A stretch of DNA of 64,000 nt from Pseudomonas hefeiensis (GTDB taxonomy: Bacteria; Pseudomonadota; Gammaproteobacteria; Pseudomonadales; Pseudomonadaceae): the NCBI RefSeq assembly GCF_030687835.1, contig NZ_CP117449.1, forward strand, positions 4,712,001 to 4,776,000. The letters are read 5' to 3'. The notes under the pieces were generated by a model. It was not told where the DNA came from. It worked only from the letters and a program-made list of their open reading frames with translations, and ran no database searches. The position numbers and the translations under genes were made by a program. Within the stretch, counting starts at the first letter, position 1; each line of letters starts with the position of its first letter. Positions 8,201 through 15,686 of the stretch are shown in pieces.

Positions 8201-9971
8201 CGGTGGCTCCCGGCGCGCCGACGCTGTTCGGATTGCTGTGGTAAACGGCGTTGCCATTGGCGTCCAGCGTGAGATAGCCGTAGGTGCCGTTGATCTGGGT
8301 GTTGAGGCCACCCAACGCGGGGGTTGAAGTGTCGTTGCCGGCACGAACGCCGATCACCGCACCACCGTCGGCGCCAAGCACGTCGTTGTCCAGCACATTG
8401 CCGTTGACCGTGCCGCCCTCCACTACCGAAGCCAAATCGGCATGGGCGGTGGGCACGTCGTCAACGACGTTGATAACGATGGTGCTGGTGACCGTATTGC
8501 CCAAAGAATCGGTGGCTTGATAGGTAAAGCTTTCACTCAGGACATTCGGACCATCGTTGGCCGAAGGTGCCGTGGTGGCTGGCGAGGTCAGGGTGTAGGT
8601 GTAGGAACCGTCCGGGTTGAGCAACAACTGTCCATAAGCACCGGTGGCGTTGCCTACAAGAGCAAAAGTCACGGCACCGACGGCACCAGTGACCGAGCCG
8701 ACCAGGCTACCGCTGGCCGTTTCGCTGGTAGCGTTCGGCGTACTGCCGGTGACGGTGCCGGGGGCCAGGTCCTGGCCGTCCTGGTTCAGGTCCAGGGCTT
8801 TTTCGTAGACGGTAATGTCCTGGTCGGTTTCGGCGACGAGGCAGCTGTTGTGGACATCGATGGTGATGGTGGTAGTGCTTTCATCGCCGTCGGCATCGCG
8901 CACGGTGTAGGTGAATACATCGGTGGCTCCCGGCGCGCCGACGCTGTTCGGGTTGCTGTGGTAAACGGCGTTGCCATTGGCGTCCAGGGTCAGGTAGCCG
9001 TAGGTGCCGTTGATCTGGGTGTTGAGACCACCCAACGCAGGGTTTGAAGTGTCATTGCCGGCACGAACGCCGATCACGGTACCGCCGTCGGCGCCGAGCA
9101 CGTCGTTGTCCAGCACATTGCCGCTGACCGTGCCGCCCTCCACTACCGAAGCCAAATCGGCATGGGCGGTGGGCACGTCGTCAACGACGTTGATAACGAT
9201 GGTGCTGGTGACCGTATTGCCCAAAGAATCGGTGGCTTGATAGGTAAAGCTTTCACTCAGGACATTCGGACCATCGTTGGCCGAAGGTGCCGTGGTGGCT
9301 GGCGAGGTCAGGGTGTAGGTGTACGAACCATCGGGGTTGAGCAGCAACTGACCGTAGGCACCGGTGGCGTTGCCCACCAGGGCGAAAGTCACGGCGCCGA
9401 TCGCACCTGTGACCGAACCGACCAGGCTACCGCTGGCGGTTTCGCTGGTAGCGTTCGGCGCACTGCCGGTGACGGTGCCGGGGGCCAGGTCCTGGCCGTC
9501 CTGGTTCAGGTCCAGGGCTTTTTCGTAGACAGTAATGTCCTGGTCGGTTTCGGCGACAAGGGCGCTGTTGTAGACATCGATGGTGATGGTGGTGGTGCTT
9601 TCATCGCCGTCGGCATCGCGCACGGTGTAGGTGAATACATCGGTGGCTCCCGGCGCGCCGACGCTGTTCGGGTTGCTGTGGTAAACGGCATTGCCGTTGG
9701 CGTCCAGGGTCAGGTAGCCATAGGTGCCGTTGATCTGGGTGTTAAGGCCGCCAACCGCCGAGGTTGACGTGTCGCTGCCAGCACGAACGCCGATCACCGC
9801 GCCACTTGCGGCGGGGCCGTCGGCACCGCCCACATCGTTGTTCAGGACGTTGCCGCTGACGGTCCCGCCTTCGTCCACCGAGGCGGAGTCAGCATGGGCG
9901 GTGGGCAAATCATCAACGATGTTCACGTCCAGGTTGCCATTGGCCGTAGTGCCGTTGTCGTCGGTGACCAC
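5274..9971 (-). CDS. Giant RTX adhesin, C-terminal part (VCBS repeats, VWA, RTX, T1SS signal)
   Basis: This is the downstream part of a LapA/MapA-class surface adhesin, separated from its N-terminal part by a frameshift near 10001-10010. In order it contains about three cadherin-like/VCBS-type repeats of 240 residues, with recurring TAHADLASVVEGGTV starts and TFTYTVRDADGDEST-type strands. A von Willebrand A domain follows (about residues 765-950) with the MIDAS motif DVSGS. Then come a further adhesive domain, RTX nonapeptides (GDDVLMAGEGDN, GGLGDDVLNGGGGDD; about residues 1290-1480), and a C-terminal type I secretion signal ending KVDTV. Calcium-binding RTX repeats and the uncleaved C-terminus fit export by the divergent ABC/HlyD/TolC genes at 14.3-19.4 kb. 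The apparent start at 9971 is an artefact of the shift; real translation would begin at 13849. A rho-independent terminator follows. Confidence 0.85.
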   Translation of the reverse strand: MVTDDNGTTANGNLDVNIVDDLPTAHADSASVDEGGTVSGNVLNNDVGGADGPAASGAVIGVRAGSDTSTSAVGGLNTQINGTYGYLTLDANGNAVYHSNPNSVGAPGATDVFTYTVRDADGDESTTTITIDVYNSALVAETDQDITVYEKALDLNQDGQDLAPGTVTGSAPNATSETASGSLVGSVTGAIGAVTFALVGNATGAYGQLLLNPDGSYTYTLTSPATTAPSANDGPNVLSESFTYQATDSLGNTVTSTIVINVVDDVPTAHADLASVVEGGTVSGNVLDNDVLGADGGTVIGVRAGNDTSNPALGGLNTQINGTYGYLTLDANGNAVYHSNPNSVGAPGATDVFTYTVRDADGDESTTTITIDVHNSCLVAETDQDITVYEKALDLNQDGQDLAPGTVTGSTPNATSETASGSLVGSVTGAVGAVTFALVGNATGAYGQLLLNPDGSYTYTLTSPATTAPSANDGPNVLSESFTYQATDSLGNTVTSTIVINVVDDVPTAHADLASVVEGGTVNGNVLDNDVLGADGGAVIGVRAGNDTSTPALGGLNTQINGTYGYLTLDANGNAVYHSNPNSVGAPGATDVFTYTVRDADGDESTTTITIDVHNSCLVAETDQDITVYEKALDLNQDGQDLAPGTVTGSDPSATSETATGSLLGSVSGASGALTFSLVGNATGAYGQLLLNPDGSYTYTLTSPATTAPNANDGPNVLSESFTYQATDALGNSVTGNLVVSIVDDVPTAVASERSVTAVEIDSNLLIVLDVSGSMADPSGVPGLSRLDLAKQAISALLDKYDDLGDVKVQLVTFSSSATDQTSVWVDVATAKSLLTGLSAGGGTNYDAAVAAAKTAFVTSGQLTGAQNIGYFFSDGKPTTGQGTGAADEAAWKAFLDANGIKNYAIGLGGGVSDTHLDPLAYDGSTHTDTDAVLVTDLNQLNSVLSGTVQGVPVTGSLLGEGGSFGADGGFVKSLVVDGTTYSYDPAANAGQGALTASGGANHGTFNTANNTLSIATDHDGTLLVNLDTGEYSYTSQTATSTLITETIGYTVSDNDGDLASSSLVVKVLPNSPPVAVDDNIITNVLSGNIVIPGEMLLGNDSDANGDPLTASPTSFNTGWVAKGADFTGSTGTVSFAGNNVQSINLNRGAFVANAATMTAVLVVSGALGMVSNHNANDEDRLNISLKQGETLTLDHNLAAGRIALEYSLNGGPFIAITDGASFTAAADGNYQIHVTNIANGSGGNPKGAENYQLTLTVNYAGAQDSTPDYHGSYTTSDNHGGSDSAAVGISYQAGHTLTGTTGDDVLMAGEGDNILNAGDGDDILSAGSGNNTLHGEAGNDLLYSGTGNDLLDGGTGNDTASYAHASAGVTVNLGLLAAQNTLGSGIDTLAGIENLVGSNFNDTLTGDGASNRLNGGLGDDVLNGGGGDDVLIGGLGNNTLTGGSGADTFQWQVGNSGHDLVTDFTPGLDKLDLSQLLLGENGSSASLDDYLHFSITGSGASVITSIDVSSTAGATPHQTIDLAGVNLASYYGVTPGVDGMIAGADTATIINGMLNDHSLKVDTV
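7740..9930 (-). repeat. Tandem 720-bp coding repeats in the adhesin
   Basis: About three copies of a 720-bp unit. Long stretches around 8440-8600 recur at 9160-9320 with almost no change, and a diverged third copy is offset by the same 720. They encode 240-residue adhesive repeats. Confidence 0.85.
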
Positions 9972-12900
9972 GACGGCAAATTGTTCGCTGAGGCTGTTGG
10001 CGCGTCGTCGGCGTTGGCGTGGGCTTCGTTGTCCAGCAAGGTGTAGCTGTAACTCACCACGCCCGTGGCGGCGTTGAAGCCGGTGATGGTCAGCGTGTTG
10101 CCCAATGCCGTGGTGATGGATTGCGGGAAACCGGCTGCAACACCGCCCGTGACGACGTTGATGCCGCCCACGCTCAGGGTCTGCACACCGTCCAGCGCGG
10201 TGATGGTGAAGGTGCCGCTTTGGGTCAGCGCCGGAGCGTCCGGGCTGGTGCCGTCGCTGAGGTTTTTCTCCTGAAGATTCAGCTCGCCGCCTTCAGTGTC
10301 CAGGCCTTCAATGATCACCGGGTCGTCGTTGTTGTGTACCTGCAACACCAGGTTGGCGGTGCTGGTGTCGCCATCGGCGTCGGTCAGGGTGTAGGTGAAG
10401 GTTTCGCTACCGCTGCCGCCGCCGTGCAGGCCTTTGAAGTCTGCGTCGGCAGTGTTGAGCGTGTAGGTGTAGGAACCGTCAGCGTTAAGGACCAGCGTGC
10501 CGTAAGTGCCGGTAAAGGTACCGGGCGTGACCGGGCCGGACGCCACACGATCGGCGCCTTCGGTGTCATTGGTCAGCACGCTGCCGGTCAGGGTCAGGTT
10601 GGTTTCCGAGGCGGTGCCGGCGTTGCTGTCGTCCACGGCTTGAGGCACATCATCAACGATGTTCACGTCCAGGTTGCCATTGGCCGTGGTGCCGTTGTCG
10701 TCGGTGACCACGACGGCAAATTGTTCGCTGAGGCTGTTGGCACCGTTGGCGTTGGCGTGGGCTTCGTTGTCCAGCAAGGTGTAGCTGTAACTCACCACAC
10801 CCGTGGCGGCGTTGAAGCCGGTGATGGTCAGCGTGTTGCCCAATGCCGTGGTGATGGACTGTGGGAAACCGGCGGCAACACCGCCCGTGACGACGTTGAT
10901 GCCACCCACGCTCAGGGTCTGCACACCGTCCAGGGCGGTGATGGTGAAGGTGCCGCTTTGGGTCAACGCCGGAGCATCCGGGCTGGTGCCGTCGCTGAGG
11001 TTTTTCTCCTGAAGATTCAGCTCGCCGCCTTCAGTGTCCAGGCCTTCAATGATCACCGGATCGTCGTTGTTGTGTACCTGCAACACCAGGTTGGCGGTGC
11101 TGGTGTCGCCATCGGCGTCGGTCAGGGTGTAGGTGAAGGTTTCGCTACCGTTGCCGCCGCCGTGCAGGCCTTTGAAGTCTGCGTCGGCAGTGTTGAGCGT
11201 GTAGGTGTAGGAACCGTCAGCGTTAAGGACCAGCGTGCCGTAAGTGCCGGTAAAGGTACCGGGCGTGACCGGGCCGGACGCCACACGATCGGCGCCTTCG
11301 GTGTCATTGGTCAGCACGCTGCCGGTCAGGGTCAGGTTGGTTTCCGAGGCGGTGCCGGCGTTGCTGTCGTCCACGGCTTGAGGCACATCATCAACGATGT
11401 TCACGTCCAGGTTGCCATTGGCCGTGGTGCCGTTGTCGTCGGTGACCACGACAGCAAATTGCTCGCCGAGGCTGTTGGCGCCGTTGGCGTTGGCGTGGGC
11501 TTCGTTGTCCAGCAAGGTGTAGCTGTAACTCACCACGCCCGTGGCGGCGTTGAAGCCGGTGATGGTCAGCGTGTTGCCCAATGCCGTGGTGATGGATTGC
11601 GGGAAACCGGCGGCAACACCGCCCGTGACGACGTTGATGCCGCCCACGCTCAGGGTCTGCACACCGTCCAGCGCGGTGATGGTGAAGGTGCCGCTTTGGG
11701 TCAACGCCGGAGCATCCGGGCTGGTGCCGTCGCTGAGGTTTTTCTCCTGAAGATTCAGCTCGCCGCCTTCAGTGCCCAGGCCTTCAATGATCACCGGGTC
11801 GTCGTTGTTGTGTACCTGCAACACCAGGTTGGCGGTGCTGGTGTCGCCATCGGCGTCGGTCAGGGTGTAGGTGAAGGTTTCGCTACCGTTGCCGCCGCCG
11901 TGCAGGCCTTTGAAGTTTGCGTCGGCAGTGTTGAGCGTGTAGGTGTAGGAACCGTCAGCGTTAAGGACCAGCGTGCCGTAAGTGCCGGTAAAGGTACCGG
12001 GCGTGACCGGGCCGGACGCCACACGATCGGCGCCTTCGGTGTCATTGGTCAGCACGCTGCCGGTCAGGGTCAGGTTGGTTTCCGAGGCGGTGCCGGCGTT
12101 GCTGTCGTCCACGGCTTGAGGCACATCATCAACGATATTCACGTCCAGATTGCCGTTGGCCGTGGTGCCGTTGTCGTCGGTGACCACGACAGCAAATTGC
12201 TCGCCGAGGCTGTTGGCGCCGTTGGCGTTGGCGTGGGCTTCGTTGTCCAGCAAGGTGTAGCTGTAACTCACCACGCCCGTGGCGGCGTTAAAGCCGGTGA
12301 TGGTCAGCGTGTTGCCCAATGCCGTGGTGATGGATTGCGGGAAACCGGCTGCAACACCGCCCGTGACGACGTTGATGCCGCCCACGCTCAGGGTCTGCAC
12401 ACCGTCCAGGGCGGTGATGGTGAAGGTGCCGCTTTGGGTCAACGCCGGAGCGTCCGGGCTGGTGCCGTCGCTGAGATTTTTTTCCTGAAGGTTCAGCTCG
12501 CCGCCTTCAGTGTCCAGGCCTTCAATGATCACCGGGTCGTCGTTGTTGTGTACCTGCAACACCAGGTTGGCGGTGCTGGTGTCGCCATCGGCGTCGGTCA
12601 GGGTGTAGGTGAAGGTTTCAGTGCCACTTCCGCCGCCATGCAACGCCACGAATTGCGGGTCGCTGGTGTTGAGGGTGTAGGTGTACGTGCCGTTGGGGTT
12701 CAGCACCAGGGTGCCGTAGGTGCCGGTGAACGTGCCGCCAATGATCGGCCCGCTGTCAGGCCCGGTGGGGATGCGGTCGGCGCCTTGGTGATCGTTGGGC
12801 AAGACGTTGCCGGTGAGCGTGACCAGACTTTCCGATGCGGTGCTGGCGTGGCTGTCGTCAATCGCCTGGGGGACGTCGTCGGTGATGTTGACGTCCAGAG

Positions 12901-13849
12901 TCCCGGTGGCAGTGTCGCCATCGGTATCGACGGCCACGACGGGGAACTGCTCGCTGATGTTATTGGCCCCGCCACCGGCGGGATGGCTTTCATTGTCCGT
13001 CAGGGTATAGCTGTAGCTGACCACACCGGTGGCGGGGTTGTAGCCGGTGATGGTCAAGGTGTTGCCCAGTGCCGAGGTGATGGATTGGGGAAAACCTGCG
13101 GGTACGCCGCCGGTGATCACGCTGATGCCACCGATGCTCAGGCTGCTCAATCCATCGGGCGCGGAAATGGTGAAGCTGCCGCTTTGCACCAGCGCCCCAG
13201 GATTGCTGGCAGAACCGTCAGACAGGTTCGCTTCATTGGCGGTCAACTCACCGCCATCCACGGTCAGGCCATCAAGGGTAACGGGGTTATCCGGGGTTTC
13301 AGGGTCTACCGGTGGCACGATTGCATCGTCGCCGCCGTCATCCGGATCACCGGCCAGACGCAGTTCTGGAAACTCGGGTATCCCGTTGAACCCGGCGGTG
13401 GGGAAACCGATCAGCGGGTCAACCTCCCCGCCGACTTCCTCCAACAACACAAAACTGTGCCCACCACCCACGCCCCCCGGATTACCACCCTCGGCGCCGG
13501 CGGCTGTTGCCTCGCCGGTCTGGGTCGGGTCGGCGCCGGCGGCGATGGCTTGTTGCAGTTTTTGCACATCGGTCAGCTGCGCATCGCTGGGAGTCGGCGC
13601 CTCAGACGTATCGCCGGCAGACGCCTGATTGGCGAGCAATTGCGGGCTCAAGGTCAGGTCACTTCCGCGGCCCAAGGTCAACTCCTTGCCGTTCTGCAAC
13701 TGCACAGCCACCGCCCCTTCGGCCCCGGTGATCAGGTGCTCACCGGCATACAGCCGATCGCCTTCAACCAGAGGCCGTCGCAGGCCACCGACCGCTTCTG
13801 CGAAAACCTGCCCTACCACCTTGCTGACGGTACCGATGAGCGCTGCCAT
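9923..13849 (-). CDS. Giant RTX adhesin, N-terminal part (retention module, LapG site, 738-bp repeats)
   Basis: The adhesin starts at ATG 13849 (MAALIGTVSKVVGQVF), eight bases after GGAGG; the ATG at 13855 would be too close to it. Residues 1-75 match the LapA-type retention module that plugs the TolC-like pore. TAAG at residues 115-118 is the double-alanine site cut by the periplasmic protease LapG in LapA/MapA adhesins. A Gly-rich linker follows, then four tandem repeats of about 246 residues (T1SS-143/VCBS-like; SLGEQFAVVVTDDNGTTANG recurs). The repeats are 738 bp apart and nearly identical in DNA. True coding runs to about 10005. There GACGACGCGCC replaces a codon-length-preserving sequence, and the frame shifts to a stop at 9923. 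Restoring one base joins this to the C-terminal part, giving roughly 2,860 residues. Confidence 0.85.
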   Translation of the reverse strand: MAALIGTVSKVVGQVFAEAVGGLRRPLVEGDRLYAGEHLITGAEGAVAVQLQNGKELTLGRGSDLTLSPQLLANQASAGDTSEAPTPSDAQLTDVQKLQQAIAAGADPTQTGEATAAGAEGGNPGGVGGGHSFVLLEEVGGEVDPLIGFPTAGFNGIPEFPELRLAGDPDDGGDDAIVPPVDPETPDNPVTLDGLTVDGGELTANEANLSDGSASNPGALVQSGSFTISAPDGLSSLSIGGISVITGGVPAGFPQSITSALGNTLTITGYNPATGVVSYSYTLTDNESHPAGGGANNISEQFPVVAVDTDGDTATGTLDVNITDDVPQAIDDSHASTASESLVTLTGNVLPNDHQGADRIPTGPDSGPIIGGTFTGTYGTLVLNPNGTYTYTLNTSDPQFVALHGGGSGTETFTYTLTDADGDTSTANLVLQVHNNDDPVIIEGLDTEGGELNLQEKNLSDGTSPDAPALTQSGTFTITALDGVQTLSVGGINVVTGGVAAGFPQSITTALGNTLTITGFNAATGVVSYSYTLLDNEAHANANGANSLGEQFAVVVTDDNGTTANGNLDVNIVDDVPQAVDDSNAGTASETNLTLTGSVLTNDTEGADRVASGPVTPGTFTGTYGTLVLNADGSYTYTLNTADANFKGLHGGGNGSETFTYTLTDADGDTSTANLVLQVHNNDDPVIIEGLGTEGGELNLQEKNLSDGTSPDAPALTQSGTFTITALDGVQTLSVGGINVVTGGVAAGFPQSITTALGNTLTITGFNAATGVVSYSYTLLDNEAHANANGANSLGEQFAVVVTDDNGTTANGNLDVNIVDDVPQAVDDSNAGTASETNLTLTGSVLTNDTEGADRVASGPVTPGTFTGTYGTLVLNADGSYTYTLNTADADFKGLHGGGNGSETFTYTLTDADGDTSTANLVLQVHNNDDPVIIEGLDTEGGELNLQEKNLSDGTSPDAPALTQSGTFTITALDGVQTLSVGGINVVTGGVAAGFPQSITTALGNTLTITGFNAATGVVSYSYTLLDNEAHANANGANSLSEQFAVVVTDDNGTTANGNLDVNIVDDVPQAVDDSNAGTASETNLTLTGSVLTNDTEGADRVASGPVTPGTFTGTYGTLVLNADGSYTYTLNTADADFKGLHGGGSGSETFTYTLTDADGDTSTANLVLQVHNNDDPVIIEGLDTEGGELNLQEKNLSDGTSPDAPALTQSGTFTITALDGVQTLSVGGINVVTGGVAAGFPQSITTALGNTLTITGFNAATGVVSYSYTLLDNEAHANADDAPTASANNLPSWSPTTTALRPMATWT
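9930..12640 (-). repeat. Tandem 738-bp coding repeats in the adhesin
   Basis: Nearly identical blocks begin at about 10065, 10803, 11541 and 12279, a constant 738-bp period (246 residues). A fifth, diverged copy (about 12640-13260) precedes them in reading order. The near-identity makes copy-number change by recombination, and assembly error, plausible. Confidence 0.9.
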
Positions 13850-14142
13850 GTGCATTCCCTCCGTTGCCAACCGTGGTCGGCACCTGTTTGGGTGAAGAAT
13901 TCGTGCTCGGTTGGCGGCCAGGAATTTGGAAAATCTGCCAGCCTTCGTGGGTGAAAAAGGCGCTAGCTATTCGCCACAATGACAAAAAACCGTCGCTTTA
14001 AACCGCCTCGCATTTCGCCCTTCCAGCCCTTCTTCACGTCGCTTCAAAATGAATACGGAACTTTTATTGACGCCTAAAATCCGTCAGAACCCGCAGATTC
14101 AAAGGCTTTCGTTTTGAACAATGTGCCGCTTTTTTCCAAGCA

Positions 14143-14171
14143 CATAAGTTTTTTTTGGCATAAGACTTATG
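14143..14171. promoter_or_regulatory. Inverted repeat in the adhesin/T1SS divergent promoter region
   Basis: CATAAGT and ACTTATG form a perfect 7-bp dyad with a 15-bp T-rich spacer, centrally placed in the 451-base gap between the divergent adhesin (start 13849) and the secretion operon (start 14301). It may be an operator controlling both. It does not match the FleQ or other motifs I know. Confidence 0.4.
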
Positions 14172-14300
14172 AGAAATTCTTCTTAGGTTTCGCGCAGGAT
14201 GTTCTTAGCTGTGTTGTTACAAGCTTGAAACGGTTTTGATCTTAAGTACGTCAATATTTTGGCGACAGCGAAGCACAACAGACCTAAGGAGATGCACCCC

Positions 14301-15659
14301 ATGCGCGTTCTTTCCCCCCTCTGCAGCGCGGTTTTGCTGGCCATGGCCTGCTCTTCTTCAGCGCAGGCCATGTCATTGACCGAAGCGATCCAGAGCACTA
14401 TTGCTACGCACCCGGAACTGGCACAACGGGTCGATAGCCGTCTGTCGGCCAACGAAGACGTCAAGGTCGCCAGAGGGGGGTTCTTCCCGTCGGTGGATTT
14501 GAATGCCGGCTACGGTCGCGGCTACAGCGACAACACCAATACCCGGGCGCTGGGCAATCACCACACCAATATCCTGACTTACACCCAATCGGAGCTGCGC
14601 CTGCGGCAGATGCTTTTTGACGGGTTCAACACCGCCAATGAAGTGGAGCGGACCAAAGGCGTGGTCAATTCCCGGGCCTACTACGCCCAAGGCACTGCCC
14701 AGGATCTGGCGCTGCGCACCATCGAGGTTTATCTGGAAGTGCTCAAGCGGCGCGAGCTGGTGACGCTGGCCAAGAACAACCTGCAGGCTCACCTGCGCGT
14801 CAACGACCAGATCGGCCTACGCACCGAGCGTGGCGTGGGCAGTACCGCCGACTCCGATCAGTCCAATGCTCGCCGGGCCCTGGCGGAAAACAACTTCGAC
14901 ACCGCCCAGGTCGACCTGGCCGACGCCGAGGCAAACTTCTACAGCGTGGTCGGGCGCATGCCCGATGAGCTGGAAACACCGCCCTCGACCAAAGGCGAGA
15001 TGCCCGCTGACCTGCTCCAAGCCCAGCAAAGCATGGTGGATAACAACCCGTACCTGAAATCGGCCCAGGCCGACGTGCAATCCGCCGAAAGCCAGTACGA
15101 AGTGGCCAAGTCGCCGTTCTATCCGCGTTTCGACGCCGAAGCGGCAGTGGGCGCCAATAACAACCTCGGCGGTGAAGAGGGTCACGACAACAACTGGAGG
15201 GTCGGCGTAGTGATGAACTACAACCTGTTTCGCGGCGGCAGCGACAAGGCGCGGTTGGCGTCCAATGCCCACCAGATCAACCAGGCCATGGACATCCGCA
15301 ACAACGCCCTGCGCCAGCTCAACGAAGACACCCGCCTGGCCTGGAACGCGATGCTCAACGCCCGCAAACAGACCCCCACCGCCCGGGAATACGCCGAAAC
15401 CACCTCCCGGGTGCGCGCCGCCTATCAGGACCAGTTCGGCCTCGGTCAGCGGACCCTGCTCGATGTGCTCGACAGCGAAAACGAGCTGTACAACGCCAAC
15501 CGTCGCTACACCGAAGTACGCTACACCGAGGAATACTCGATGTATCGGGTGTTGGCGAACATGGGCCAGTTGTTGAGCAAACAGCGGGTGGTGCTGCCGG
15601 CCGACGCGGTCGCTCAAACAGAAGTCAAAAACGAAGCGCGGTTGCCCGAGCTGAAGTAG
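14301..15659 (+). CDS. TolC-family outer-membrane protein of the adhesin T1SS (LapE-like)
   Basis: A 452-residue TolC-type outer-membrane channel. The start ATG 14301 follows AAGGAG at nine bases. A Sec signal peptide (MRVLSPLCSAVLLAMACSSSAQA) precedes MSLTEAIQSTIATHPEL, the usual entry helix. The two halves of the OEP family are recognisable (SDQSNARRALAENNFDTAQVDLADAEANF and LRQLNEDTRLAWNAM..GQRTLLDVLDSENELYNANR). It is the first gene of a three-gene operon with the ABC (12-27 bases downstream, depending on its start) and HlyD proteins, divergent from the adhesin. It should therefore be the pore in which the adhesin's retention module is held. Confidence 0.93.
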   Translation: MRVLSPLCSAVLLAMACSSSAQAMSLTEAIQSTIATHPELAQRVDSRLSANEDVKVARGGFFPSVDLNAGYGRGYSDNTNTRALGNHHTNILTYTQSELRLRQMLFDGFNTANEVERTKGVVNSRAYYAQGTAQDLALRTIEVYLEVLKRRELVTLAKNNLQAHLRVNDQIGLRTERGVGSTADSDQSNARRALAENNFDTAQVDLADAEANFYSVVGRMPDELETPPSTKGEMPADLLQAQQSMVDNNPYLKSAQADVQSAESQYEVAKSPFYPRFDAEAAVGANNNLGGEEGHDNNWRVGVVMNYNLFRGGSDKARLASNAHQINQAMDIRNNALRQLNEDTRLAWNAMLNARKQTPTAREYAETTSRVRAAYQDQFGLGQRTLLDVLDSENELYNANRRYTEVRYTEEYSMYRVLANMGQLLSKQRVVLPADAVAQTEVKNEARLPELK

Positions 15660-15686
15660 GCCCCCCAAAAAATGGGAGCGATCAAT

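Noticed and set aside
10019..13954. A 1,311-codon open frame on the plus strand, antisense to the adhesin
   Set aside because: Its repetitive Gly/Val/Ala text (VVVVYLQHQVGGAGVAIGVG) mirrors the adhesin repeats, it has no ribosome site or domain, and codon bias keeps the opposite frame open in GC-rich repeats.
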